From assembly GCF_004353915.1 (NCBI RefSeq), contig NZ_SMRP01000043.1:1-51702 (forward strand): DNA of 51,702 nucleotides, written 5' to 3'. The DNA comes from Paraburkholderia silviterrae. Lineage in GTDB: Bacteria > Pseudomonadota > Gammaproteobacteria > Burkholderiales > Burkholderiaceae. Under the pieces are notes generated by a model that was given only the letters and a program-made list of their open reading frames with translations, searched no databases and was not told where the DNA came from. Below, one piece after another: positions 33,012 to 41,083 of this stretch (positions within the stretch are counted from its first letter, which is position 1; each line of letters begins with the position of its first letter). Both the position numbers and the translations under genes were made by a program.

Positions 33012-33482
33012 ATGAAACCGATCAAATTCACCAGCAAGATGGTGACGCTCATGTTGTCAGCGGCTGCGTGCATGGCCGCAACGTCGAGTGAGGCGAAGGA
33101 CTACGTCACGACGCCAGATACTCAGGCGCGCGCGTACTCACTTGCTGTGTCCAGCGATAGCCCGAAGAAGACCATTTACTTTGCGGGGCAAACGGGACAT
33201 ATCGATGCCGACGGCAAACCCATCACCAACTTCGACGCTCAAGCGCGACGCGCTTTCACACTGCTCGATCAAACATTGCGCAAGTCGGGCGGCAAGTTGA
33301 GCGATGTGGTTTCCATGACGGTATTTATCACCGACGTGCGTAACGGCAAGCATTTCGCCGATATCCGTAAGGAGTTCTTCCCGGACGGAAAATTTCCGGG
33401 TAGCGCATTGATTGCCGTGGATGGATTGATGGGGCAATCGATGATCGAGATTCAAGGCGTGGCAGTCGTCGACGGTAAATGA
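33012..33482 (+). CDS. RidA-family protein with Sec signal peptide (copy 2)
   Basis: The 156-aa product has a signal (KMVTLMLSAAACMAATSSEA) and a Rid domain very like copy 1 (DYVTTPDT, YFAGQTGHID, SGGKLSDVVSMTVFITDVRN, IEIQGVAVVDGK). The catalytic Arg is again missing (FPGSALIAVD). AGGAGAG precedes the ATG. A strong hairpin follows the stop, making it the last gene of the exported-enzyme operon. Two non-identical exported copies suggest different substrates or a heterotrimer. Confidence 0.88.
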   Translation: MKPIKFTSKMVTLMLSAAACMAATSSEAKDYVTTPDTQARAYSLAVSSDSPKKTIYFAGQTGHIDADGKPITNFDAQARRAFTLLDQTLRKSGGKLSDVVSMTVFITDVRNGKHFADIRKEFFPDGKFPGSALIAVDGLMGQSMIEIQGVAVVDGK

Positions 33483-33516
33483 GATTTGCCGTAGAGATTC
33501 AGTTGTGCGTTTGAGC

Positions 33517-33550
33517 GGCGCTGCTGGCCGCGTATGGGGTCAGCAGCGCC
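33517..33550. terminator. Bidirectional terminator hairpin
   Basis: Perfect 10-bp arms GGCGCTGCTG / CAGCAGCGCC with a 14-nt loop lie between the convergent RidA copy 2 and AraC-family genes. No U-tract is seen on either side. Confidence 0.6.
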
Positions 33551-33568
33551 AGTACTCGACGAATCGAA

Positions 33569-34462
33569 TCACGCCGGAGTGGCGCCAGCAAGGGGCCGCG
33601 CGTCGACCACGATGGAGTTGCGTCGAAACTCGCTGGGCGGAACGGCCATATGCTGGGTGAAGAAGCGGGTGAAGTGACTGTGCTCTTCAAAGCCGAGTTC
33701 GAGTGCGATGTCGATCAACGGCCTCGTCGTAGCGGTGAGGAGCTTGATCGCTTGCGTCATTCGCGTCCAGTCGATGTAGTGCTGGGGTGGAATGCCTACG
33801 CAGTTTTTGAACTGCTCGAAGAATCGCGAACGCGACATGCCAACATAGGCGGCGACAGTCGTGACGGTCGGATTCTCCTCGACATTGGCGTTGATATAGT
33901 CGAGCGCCTTGCGGATGCGGAAGTCGGCTGGCTTGCCGGAGGAGCGCAAGCCCATCGTGAGTGCGGGATTTGCAAAGTCTCGGACTACCGCACGGAGCAA
34001 ATCTCGCAAGATCGCTTGAGAAGCGTCCTGGCTCGCGACGGAGGGATTCGTAATGGCGGCGGACAAGCGGTCGACATGATGTCGAACATCAGGCGTGCAG
34101 ATGACGTTCGAGCACGGGAAAATGCGCGTTTCCCGGCTCAGCGGAAGCTCGAGTGCAGACCCGAGCCAGTCGACTTCGATCACCAACGACAGGACCACGG
34201 AGGGATTGTTCGTGGAATCTGTCTTGGAATGTGACTCCCATGGGTTGATCAGGATGGCCCCACCGTCGCCTAGCACGTGCGATGCGTCGCCAATGCGAAA
34301 GTAGCTGTCATTCCCCCCAAGCTTGAAGAGGAACTGATACTGCGCGTGGGCATGAGCGACGAGTGCCCGGCGAGTGAAGTTGACTGAGGCTCGCCCAAAT
34401 GGGCCCTGAATGATGCAGGCAGACTTGCCAGTCTCCCCCAGCAGGTCGTCACTATGTTGCAT
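33569..34462 (-). CDS. AraC-family transcriptional regulator with cupin sensor domain
   Basis: The 297-aa protein has an N-terminal cupin-like ligand domain (AHAHAQYQFLFKLGG) and a C-terminal double HTH of AraC type (VTTVAAYVGMSRSRFFEQFK, then DIALELGFEEHSHFTRFFTQ). ATG 34462 has GGAG at six bases; an in-frame TTG four codons upstream overlaps that SD. It diverges from the cytochrome c gene and converges on the exported enzyme operon. It is therefore the best candidate regulator of the Mo-hydroxylase/cytochrome genes. Confidence 0.92.
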   Translation of the reverse strand: MQHSDDLLGETGKSACIIQGPFGRASVNFTRRALVAHAHAQYQFLFKLGGNDSYFRIGDASHVLGDGGAILINPWESHSKTDSTNNPSVVLSLVIEVDWLGSALELPLSRETRIFPCSNVICTPDVRHHVDRLSAAITNPSVASQDASQAILRDLLRAVVRDFANPALTMGLRSSGKPADFRIRKALDYINANVEENPTVTTVAAYVGMSRSRFFEQFKNCVGIPPQHYIDWTRMTQAIKLLTATTRPLIDIALELGFEEHSHFTRFFTQHMAVPPSEFRRNSIVVDARPLAGATPA

Positions 34463-34611
34463 GTTGCACTCCAAAAATCAGTAACGCTTTTCGCGCTGCA
34501 GTCTTGATCGATTAGCAGGACTATTCGATAAGTTGCCGGATATTCCGGCCAGATCGACATGGCGCGTCGAGCTAATCTGAAGCAAGGTAAACAGCGTGAA
34601 TCTTGACGTCA

Positions 34612-35259
34612 ATGAAAAGGTATTCAGTGGTTTCCCGCATAGTATCGAATGTCTTCCTGGCCGGAGCGCTTCTGTTACCGGTGGTGGCCGTTCATGCGCA
34701 AGACGGCACTACTCGCGTCCACGAACTGGTGACCGCGCGCTGTGCTGCGTGCCACGGTGTGGACGGCAATAGCATCGCGAGTGCATACCCTCGTCTTGCC
34801 GGTCAGTATCCAGGATATCTTCAACAGCAACTCGAAATGTTCAAGGGTTTGGACGGTCGTCCGCCCATGCGTCATAGTCCCGTGATGGAGCCTATGGTTG
34901 CCGATCTTTCGGATGAGGACATGCGGGCGCTCGCTGCCTATTACGCGTCACAAATGCCGAATGGCAAGAGCGATGTTGTGACCTCATCGTTGGCGCCTGG
35001 CAAGAGGGTCTATGTGGAGGGATCAAGTGGCGGTGCGCCGGCGTGTGCGGTCTGCCATGGCGTGGACGGCGCCGGGGTGCCCGGATTGTTTCCGCGCATC
35101 GCGGGGCAGCACCCTGAGTACATTGGAGCGCAACTGGAGAACTACAAGAACGGTCGCCGCGGTGGAAAAGGCAGGGCCATGACTACGATAGGACCGCTGC
35201 TATCGGACGACGAAATAAAGGCAGTCGCATCCTATATCGGATCCCTGAAACCGCAGTGA
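34612..35259 (+). CDS. Diheme cytochrome c (c4-like), periplasmic
   Basis: The 215-aa protein has a signal peptide ending AVHAQ and two heme c sites, CAACH (C44, C47, H48) and CAVCH in the second half, each followed by GVDG and a PRLAGQ/PRIAGQ element as in cytochrome c4. It should shuttle electrons in the periplasm. Located beside two FAD-less molybdenum hydroxylases, it is their most likely acceptor. ATG 34612 is preferred to an upstream TTG; neither has a strong SD. Confidence 0.92.
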   Translation: MKRYSVVSRIVSNVFLAGALLLPVVAVHAQDGTTRVHELVTARCAACHGVDGNSIASAYPRLAGQYPGYLQQQLEMFKGLDGRPPMRHSPVMEPMVADLSDEDMRALAAYYASQMPNGKSDVVTSSLAPGKRVYVEGSSGGAPACAVCHGVDGAGVPGLFPRIAGQHPEYIGAQLENYKNGRRGGKGRAMTTIGPLLSDDEIKAVASYIGSLKPQ

Positions 35260-35359
35260 AAACTGGGATGATCCGGTAAGTTTAAGGGACACACAAGACA
35301 TAGAATCGGCTCACGACTGATAGCTGAATTTTGCGCAAGTTGCAAAGAGGGGACTGCTT

Positions 35360-36148
35360 ATGCCGTTTTTCGATCGTGATGGAGTGAGGCTGTGGTACGA
35401 GGAGCGAGGCGATGCGAGCAAGCCCGCCGTCGTCTTTTCACATGGTTTTCTCATGGACGGATCGATGTTCGATACGAATATCGAGTCGTTCATCGACGAG
35501 TTTCGTTGCATCGTCTGGGATCAGCGCGGGTTCGGGAAAACCGGTGAGGTTGGCAAGCCATTTTCATTCTGGGACTCGGCACGCGACCTGCTCGCGCTCC
35601 TCGACCATCTGGAAATTGGCGCGGCGGCGCTGGTGGGGATGTCGCAGGGGGGCTTTGTTTCGATGCGTGCTGCGCTCCTGGAACCCGACCGGGTACGCGC
35701 GCTGGCACTCATCTCGACACGCTCGGGTGCGGATGCGCCGCCCGTCATCGAGTCGTTCGCGCAGCTAAAGGCGGCGTGGAGGCATAGCGGCCCCGAACCG
35801 CTGGCCAAGGACTTGAGCGGACTCCTCATCGGGGCCCGTTTCGATTCGTCCAGTTGGGTCAGCGCCTGGCAGAGCATGTCGAGATCCGGCATCGATCATC
35901 CGGTCGATGCATTGACCGGCCGCGACGACCTCACGCCTCAGCTGGGAAGCATTACGTGTCCTGCGATCGTCTTTCACGGCAATCAGGATCGTGCCATCGA
36001 CATTGCGCATGGCCGCGAGCTGGCGCAGGGATTGCCGAATTCGAAGGGATTCGTCACCATAGACAGGGCCGGACACGCGCCCAATCTGACGCATCCACAG
36101 TTCGTCAACGGTCCGTTGCGTGACTTCTTGCTGCGCTATACCGGTTGA
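35360..36148 (+). CDS. Alpha/beta hydrolase
   Basis: The 262-aa product is a standard alpha/beta hydrolase with the oxyanion segment SHGFLMDG, nucleophile S95 in VGMSQGGF, the acid in GNQDRAID and the His in RAGHAP. No signal peptide. The type is close to 3-oxoadipate enol-lactonases and non-haem chloroperoxidase-like esterases. It lies 29 bp before the second Mo-hydroxylase operon and probably belongs with it, for example to open a lactone or ester product. Confidence 0.9.
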   Translation: MPFFDRDGVRLWYEERGDASKPAVVFSHGFLMDGSMFDTNIESFIDEFRCIVWDQRGFGKTGEVGKPFSFWDSARDLLALLDHLEIGAAALVGMSQGGFVSMRAALLEPDRVRALALISTRSGADAPPVIESFAQLKAAWRHSGPEPLAKDLSGLLIGARFDSSSWVSAWQSMSRSGIDHPVDALTGRDDLTPQLGSITCPAIVFHGNQDRAIDIAHGRELAQGLPNSKGFVTIDRAGHAPNLTHPQFVNGPLRDFLLRYTG

Positions 36149-36177
36149 AGGCATCCCTATTGCCTGATGGAGCGAAC

Positions 36178-36633
36178 ATGGCCCAAACGATCGTGGTGAA
36201 CGGCGTATCGCATGAGGTGACTTCCAGCCCCGAGACGCCGCTCCTTTATGTGCTGCGTAACGAGCTGCGGCTGAACGGCCCGAAGTTTGGGTGCGGTCTC
36301 GCGCAGTGCGGTGCCTGCACCGTGCATCTGGGAAAAGATGCGGTCCGCTCGTGCGTGCTGCCTGTGTCAGCCATCACGCAGCCCGTTACGACGGTCGAAG
36401 CGCTTGCCGCCGAGACCCCGCATAACCGCATCCTGGCGTCGTTCGTCAAGCATCAGGCTGCGCAGTGCGGCTACTGCATCAATGGCATGGTGATGGTGGC
36501 AGCGTCGCTGCTGAATGCCAAACCTCACCCAACGAGAGCGGAAATCATTGCAGCGCTCGACGGTAATCTTTGTCGCTGTGGGACGCATCTGCGCATACTC
36601 GATGCGGTCGCGGACGCTGCCGGGACCCAGTGA
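36178..36633 (+). CDS. [2Fe-2S] small subunit of molybdenum hydroxylase 2
   Basis: The 151-aa subunit has both cluster motifs: C39, C44, C47 (FGCGLAQCGACTVHLG) and the later Cys for the first cluster, then QCGYCINGM and NLCRCGTH for the second. GGAG sits before ATG 36178. It parallels the subunit at 26853. The large-subunit gene starts one base after its stop. Confidence 0.94.
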   Translation: MAQTIVVNGVSHEVTSSPETPLLYVLRNELRLNGPKFGCGLAQCGACTVHLGKDAVRSCVLPVSAITQPVTTVEALAAETPHNRILASFVKHQAAQCGYCINGMVMVAASLLNAKPHPTRAEIIAALDGNLCRCGTHLRILDAVADAAGTQ

Positions 36634-36634
36634 C

Positions 36635-38878
36635 ATGACAACGCGCCGGCAGTTCTTGAAGGCAGGCGGGGGACTCGCCATTTCGTTCACACTTCCGCTA
36701 TCGGCGATGACTTTGGCGTCGAGTGCGAATGCCGTCGATGCCCGGGGACGAGCGGCGACAGAGGCGTCAGCCGGAGGGAAGTCGCAGGACGCCGCGCGCG
36801 TGTCGGCGTGGCTCGCCATCGACAAGCAGGGCGACGTCACGTTGTACGCCGGTAAGGTCGAGTTGGGCACGGGGGTTCAGACGGCGCTTGCGCAACTCGT
36901 CGCAGAGGATCTCGACGTACCGGTCGATCGCGTGATCGTGCTGATGGGGGACACAGCGACCGCAGTCGATCAGGGGCCGACGGTCGGCAGCATGACGATG
37001 AAGACCAGTATGCAGCCTGTGCGCCGGGCCGCGGCCACCGCGCGGGCCCACATCGTTGCGCGGGCATCTGCGCAATGGGGCGTCGCTCCCGAGCAGCTTG
37101 CGACTCGGGCGGGGCACGTATACAAGCGTGCCGATCCCGCGCGGGCGTTGGCGTATGTCGATGTGCTTCCCGAAGACTGGACGTCGTTGGCAATAGATGA
37201 CACGGTGATGTTGAAGCCGTCCTCCGAACTCACAGTCATCGGCACGGCGGTGCCGCGCGTGGAGTTGCCGGGGAAGGTGAATGGGGCGCACATTTATCTG
37301 CAAAACATCAGATTGCCGAATATGGTGCACGCGCGGGTCATTCATCCACCGATAAACGGGGCGACGCTTTCCCGGGTGGACCGAAAGAGCGTCGAGAAGA
37401 TGCCGGGCCTTATCGACGTGATCGTCAAAGGCAATTTCGTGGCCGTCGTGTGCGAGCAGGAGTTTCAGGCCGTGCTGGCGTCGCGTGCTCTCGCGCTCGA
37501 ATGGTCCCCTCCGAAGCCAGGTGTCGATAGCGCGGGCGTATACGACGCGATGCGATCGGAGCCAGGTGTCGACGAGGTGTTGCGCACGACTGGGAACCCC
37601 GACGGCGCCGATAGCCATGCTGCGAAGCGCCTCGTCGCAACCTACAGGACGCCTTATCAAACCCATGGCTCGATCGGCCCGTCGTGTGGCGTTGCCGACG
37701 TCAAGGCGGACTCCGCGACTGTGTGGTCGGCTACACAGGGCTCGTTTCCGTTGCGCGATGCCATCGCGGAGTTCATCGGCATGCCGCGCGAGAAGGTGCG
37801 CGTCGTGTGGACCGAAGGCGCGGGCTGTTATGGGCACAATGGCGCGGACGACGCCTCGGCGGAGGCCGCTTTCCTTTCGCAAGCCCTGAAGCGGCCAGTG
37901 CGGGTTCAATGGATGCGCAACGACGAGCACGGCTGGGATCCAAAAGGTCCCGCCACCGAAGCGCAGATACAAGCGAGCGTCGACGCTGAAGGGAGAATCG
38001 ACAGGTGGATATATACGATATCGACGCCGACCCATATATCCCGGCCGATGGGGAGCGCAGGCAATCTTCTGCCTGGCAGGATGATGGGGCTCGCGCCCAA
38101 GCCCGTACGCATTGGCGGTGACCATTGTGCGCGCACGCTCTACCATTTCGCTAACGAAAGGGTAACGGTGCGCTGGCTGCCCGACGGCGCACTTCGCCCT
38201 TCAGCCTTGCGAGGGTTAGGCGCCGTAGCGAATACATTGGCGAACGAGTCGTTTATGGACGAGCTCGCCAATCTGGCCAAACGCGACCCCATAGATTTTC
38301 GCCTGGCTCATCTGACTGACGAGAGGGCGAAAGCCGTACTCCAGGCAGTGAGGCGCACGTCGGACTGGAACGCGCGCAGAGCGGCCGCGACGAGAGCCAA
38401 TGCGCCAGAGAAAGAGGGCGTCGGGGTCGCGCTTGCACGACTGGAGCCCGCGGGCGCCTACGTCGCGACAGTCTGCTGCGTCACCGTGAATGCACAGACT
38501 GGCGATATGCGGGTGTCGCGCGTATTTGTTGCCCATGACTGCGGTTTGATCGTGAACCCGGACGGTCTTCGAAATCAGATTCAAGGCTGTGTCATACAGA
38601 CGATAAGCCGCACGATGAAGGAGGAGTTTCGCTTCAGCGCGACGGCGATGCTCACGCTGGATTGGGCAAGCTATCCTATCCTCCGTTTCAGCGAATGCCC
38701 GGAGGAGGTCCAGATTTCATTGATCAACCGTCAGGACCAACCGCCGGTAGGTGCCGGCGAACCCACCGCGCTGACGATCGCACCGGCGATTGGCAACGCC
38801 ATCTTTCATGCGACCGGAGTGCGGATCAGAAAGACGCCGTTCACGGCTTCGCAGTTCAAGGCGTCGCAAAAGGCCTAG
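36635..38878 (+). CDS. Molybdopterin large subunit of hydroxylase 2, Tat-exported
   Basis: The 747-aa subunit begins with a Tat signal (TTRRQFLKAGGGLAISF), then xanthine-oxidase-family domains with the catalytic glutamate E709 in GAGEPT. The pterin-binding stretch reads AGCYGHNGADD rather than the GGFGRR form seen in hydroxylase 1, so it is a divergent paralogue that may have a different substrate. As with hydroxylase 1 there is no FAD subunit. The start lacks a strong SD and is probably coupled to the small subunit. Confidence 0.92.
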   Translation: MTTRRQFLKAGGGLAISFTLPLSAMTLASSANAVDARGRAATEASAGGKSQDAARVSAWLAIDKQGDVTLYAGKVELGTGVQTALAQLVAEDLDVPVDRVIVLMGDTATAVDQGPTVGSMTMKTSMQPVRRAAATARAHIVARASAQWGVAPEQLATRAGHVYKRADPARALAYVDVLPEDWTSLAIDDTVMLKPSSELTVIGTAVPRVELPGKVNGAHIYLQNIRLPNMVHARVIHPPINGATLSRVDRKSVEKMPGLIDVIVKGNFVAVVCEQEFQAVLASRALALEWSPPKPGVDSAGVYDAMRSEPGVDEVLRTTGNPDGADSHAAKRLVATYRTPYQTHGSIGPSCGVADVKADSATVWSATQGSFPLRDAIAEFIGMPREKVRVVWTEGAGCYGHNGADDASAEAAFLSQALKRPVRVQWMRNDEHGWDPKGPATEAQIQASVDAEGRIDRWIYTISTPTHISRPMGSAGNLLPGRMMGLAPKPVRIGGDHCARTLYHFANERVTVRWLPDGALRPSALRGLGAVANTLANESFMDELANLAKRDPIDFRLAHLTDERAKAVLQAVRRTSDWNARRAAATRANAPEKEGVGVALARLEPAGAYVATVCCVTVNAQTGDMRVSRVFVAHDCGLIVNPDGLRNQIQGCVIQTISRTMKEEFRFSATAMLTLDWASYPILRFSECPEEVQISLINRQDQPPVGAGEPTALTIAPAIGNAIFHATGVRIRKTPFTASQFKASQKA

Positions 38879-38894
38879 TTTCGCGGCGTCCGTG

Positions 38895-39653
38895 CTACGT
38901 CCGCACCGATTCGCCGCACAGCATCACGAAATGGCTGTTGCTGCGGGCGGTAATGCTCAACGGCTCGGCTCCGCTGAAACCGGCAAGGGCGATGGCAGTG
39001 CCCTCGGTGAGGACTTCGCCCTCCTGTCCAACGTTCACGCTCAGCGTGCCGCTTATTGCGTAGATCCACACCCCCCACCCGCGTTTGATTTGCAAATCCA
39101 CATTCGCGTGTGCGTCGACGAAGGCATCGAAAAGAGAAAACGGCTGAGGCAGGACGACAGGCGAGCGGACTTCACCGAACTCGCCGGCGACGACGCGCAC
39201 ACGAGTGCCATCCGCCGTGAACGTTGGGATGTCCCCGGATTCGAGATGCACGGCATAAGGCGCAACGGACTTCATGGAGGCCGGCAGGTCGACGAAGAAT
39301 TGCAATCCGTGAACCTCGGGATCGTCGCCGCCCGGCCATTCGTCGTGAGTCACGCCTCGGCCGGCGACCATCCAGTGCAGCGAGCCCGGCATGATGGGCA
39401 GTTCGTTACCGATCGAGTCGGCGTTGAGATGGGGGCTGCGTGAATCTTCAAACAGATAGGTCACGGCAGAAAACCCGGCATGCGGATGGGGGCCAAATGT
39501 GGGCTCGGTCATCCTGAAGTGATCGACCATGAGCACGGGATCCATCGCGCCTCCAAAATGGACGTTGCGGAAACTGGAGGCGGAGAAGTGCTTGCCAATG
39601 TTGTGCGGCGAGCCTTTGACGGGTTTGGTAATACGAATCGAGTGGGTCAGCAT
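38895..39653 (-). CDS. Pirin-family protein
   Basis: The 252-aa bicupin has the pirin signature (DPVLMVDHFRM, PHPHAGFSAVTYLFE, GSLHWMVAGRGVTHDE) with the metal-binding His/His/His/Glu set of the N-terminal cupin. Bacterial pirins include quercetin dioxygenases and redox-responsive regulators. It converges on the Mo-hydroxylase operon with 16 bp between stops, and its own 5' side faces the LysR at 39990. Confidence 0.92.
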   Translation of the reverse strand: MLTHSIRITKPVKGSPHNIGKHFSASSFRNVHFGGAMDPVLMVDHFRMTEPTFGPHPHAGFSAVTYLFEDSRSPHLNADSIGNELPIMPGSLHWMVAGRGVTHDEWPGGDDPEVHGLQFFVDLPASMKSVAPYAVHLESGDIPTFTADGTRVRVVAGEFGEVRSPVVLPQPFSLFDAFVDAHANVDLQIKRGWGVWIYAISGTLSVNVGQEGEVLTEGTAIALAGFSGAEPLSITARSNSHFVMLCGESVRT

Positions 39654-39989
39654 GACATTTCGCTTTCATAAGAGGTGAGCCGAAGACGGGGCCGCGCGGG
39701 TAAGCCGCGGGCGGTCACGTGTTGCTGCCGTCAATAGTAGTTGGGAGAGCGGCCGGGACAAACGCACCCGGTTGGACATTGCGTCCCACAGGTGGGATGA
39801 CCGCGCCCGGCGGCGCGCCGGCTCCGGACTGGGTCTCAATTTGGGGATGCGCACGTGTCGTCCCGTCAGGTGGACGATGGATCCCGGATACGAGGGGCAA
39901 ACCCGTCACCCTGGGCCGCTAAGATGGTGCTCAGGGCCTTGCGCGATGGCTATTGCGCAATGGCGCTCGATCTTCAGGGAGTCCGCATC
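39654..39989. other. Intergenic region between pirin and LysR genes
   Basis: These 336 bp hold the divergent promoters of the pirin and LysR genes. An open frame of 64 codons on the minus strand (39715-39909) is Pro/Gly-rich, lacks an SD and resembles nothing I know. I see no convincing gene or operator. Confidence 0.5.
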
Positions 39990-40895
39990 ATGCTGGATCT
40001 AAACGACTTCTATTATTTCGTTCATGTCGTCGACCGCCACGGCATAACCGCCGCGGCCCGCGCCCTTTCCGTGCCTAAATCGACAGTCAGCTTTCGCATC
40101 CAGCAGCTCGAAGCCGCGCTGGGCGCCCGTTTGATAAACAGGACTACGAGACAATTCAATGTGACGGAGGCGGGCCACAACTTCTACAGGCATGCGGTAT
40201 CGATGCTAAAGGAGGCGCAGGCGGCGGAAGCGGTCGTGCGTGACGGGCAGCTCGAACCCAGCGGGACGATTCGCTTCACCATTGCGGCGGCGACCGCACA
40301 GTTCGCAACGGACAAACTATTGCCGATGTTTCTCGGCAAGTACCCAAAGATCAGTCTGGTCCAGCATGTCACCGATGCATCAGTCGACCTCGTGGCGGAG
40401 AATTTCGATCTGGCGATCCGGGCGCATTCGACCATGTTGCCAGACTCCAGTCTGGTTGGCAGGGAACTCGCCTCCGCGCCCTGGCGCTTGTTCGCCGGAA
40501 TTCAGTATGCCGAGGCGCGTGGTCTGCCAGCCAGCCCCTCACAGCTGGGGGAACACCACACACTGTTCATGGCAAGAACGGGCGTACGCGTTGAATGGCG
40601 TCTTCGTGATGCGCATGGCCAGGAGCAGGTGATACCGCTTCGACCACGGTTGGTGAGCGAGGACATGCTCGTACTCAAATCCGCGGCGCAGCAAGGTCTG
40701 GGTATTGTCGCGTTGCCCGCTTATGTTTGCCGCGAGGAAGTGGCCCTTGGGACGCTAACGCCGGTCCTGCCGGAATGGTCCGCAGGCGAGTCAACGCTTA
40801 CGGCGTTGCTCCCTTTTCGGCACGGGATCTCGCCGTCGGTGCGCGCTTTCGTGGACTTCTTGCTGGGCGAGATGCCCAAGGCCGTTGTCTTTTGA
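39990..40895 (+). CDS. LysR-family regulator (paralogue of the one at 5798)
   Basis: The 301-aa protein starts MLDLNDFYYFVHVV, with HTH residues GITAAARALSVPKSTVSFRI and an effector domain containing EPSGTIRFTI and RAHSTMLPDSSLV. It matches the LysR at 5798 along its full length. GGAG lies upstream of ATG 39990. It is divergent from pirin and 188 bp ahead of the FAH gene, either of which may be its target. Confidence 0.92.
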   Translation: MLDLNDFYYFVHVVDRHGITAAARALSVPKSTVSFRIQQLEAALGARLINRTTRQFNVTEAGHNFYRHAVSMLKEAQAAEAVVRDGQLEPSGTIRFTIAAATAQFATDKLLPMFLGKYPKISLVQHVTDASVDLVAENFDLAIRAHSTMLPDSSLVGRELASAPWRLFAGIQYAEARGLPASPSQLGEHHTLFMARTGVRVEWRLRDAHGQEQVIPLRPRLVSEDMLVLKSAAQQGLGIVALPAYVCREEVALGTLTPVLPEWSAGESTLTALLPFRHGISPSVRAFVDFLLGEMPKAVVF

Positions 40896-41083
40896 GATGT
40901 CGTTCAGGGGCCGTAATTTGCGGCAGAACGCCGGGCGTTTTACGAAATTGCGTGTTCCCGCGAATGCCCGGCTGCAGTTCGTGTTCACCAGATGGAAATC
41001 GACGACGCCTTCCCTTGCGCCGAGCCTATGATCGAAACATGAAGTCGCATCAACGGCGTATTTGATAAGGAGTTTGAACAGAT

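Noticed and set aside
39715..39909. Possible small gene on the minus strand between pirin and LysR
   Set aside because: Proline/glycine-rich 64-codon frame with no SD, no hydrophobic segment and no similarity I can recognise.
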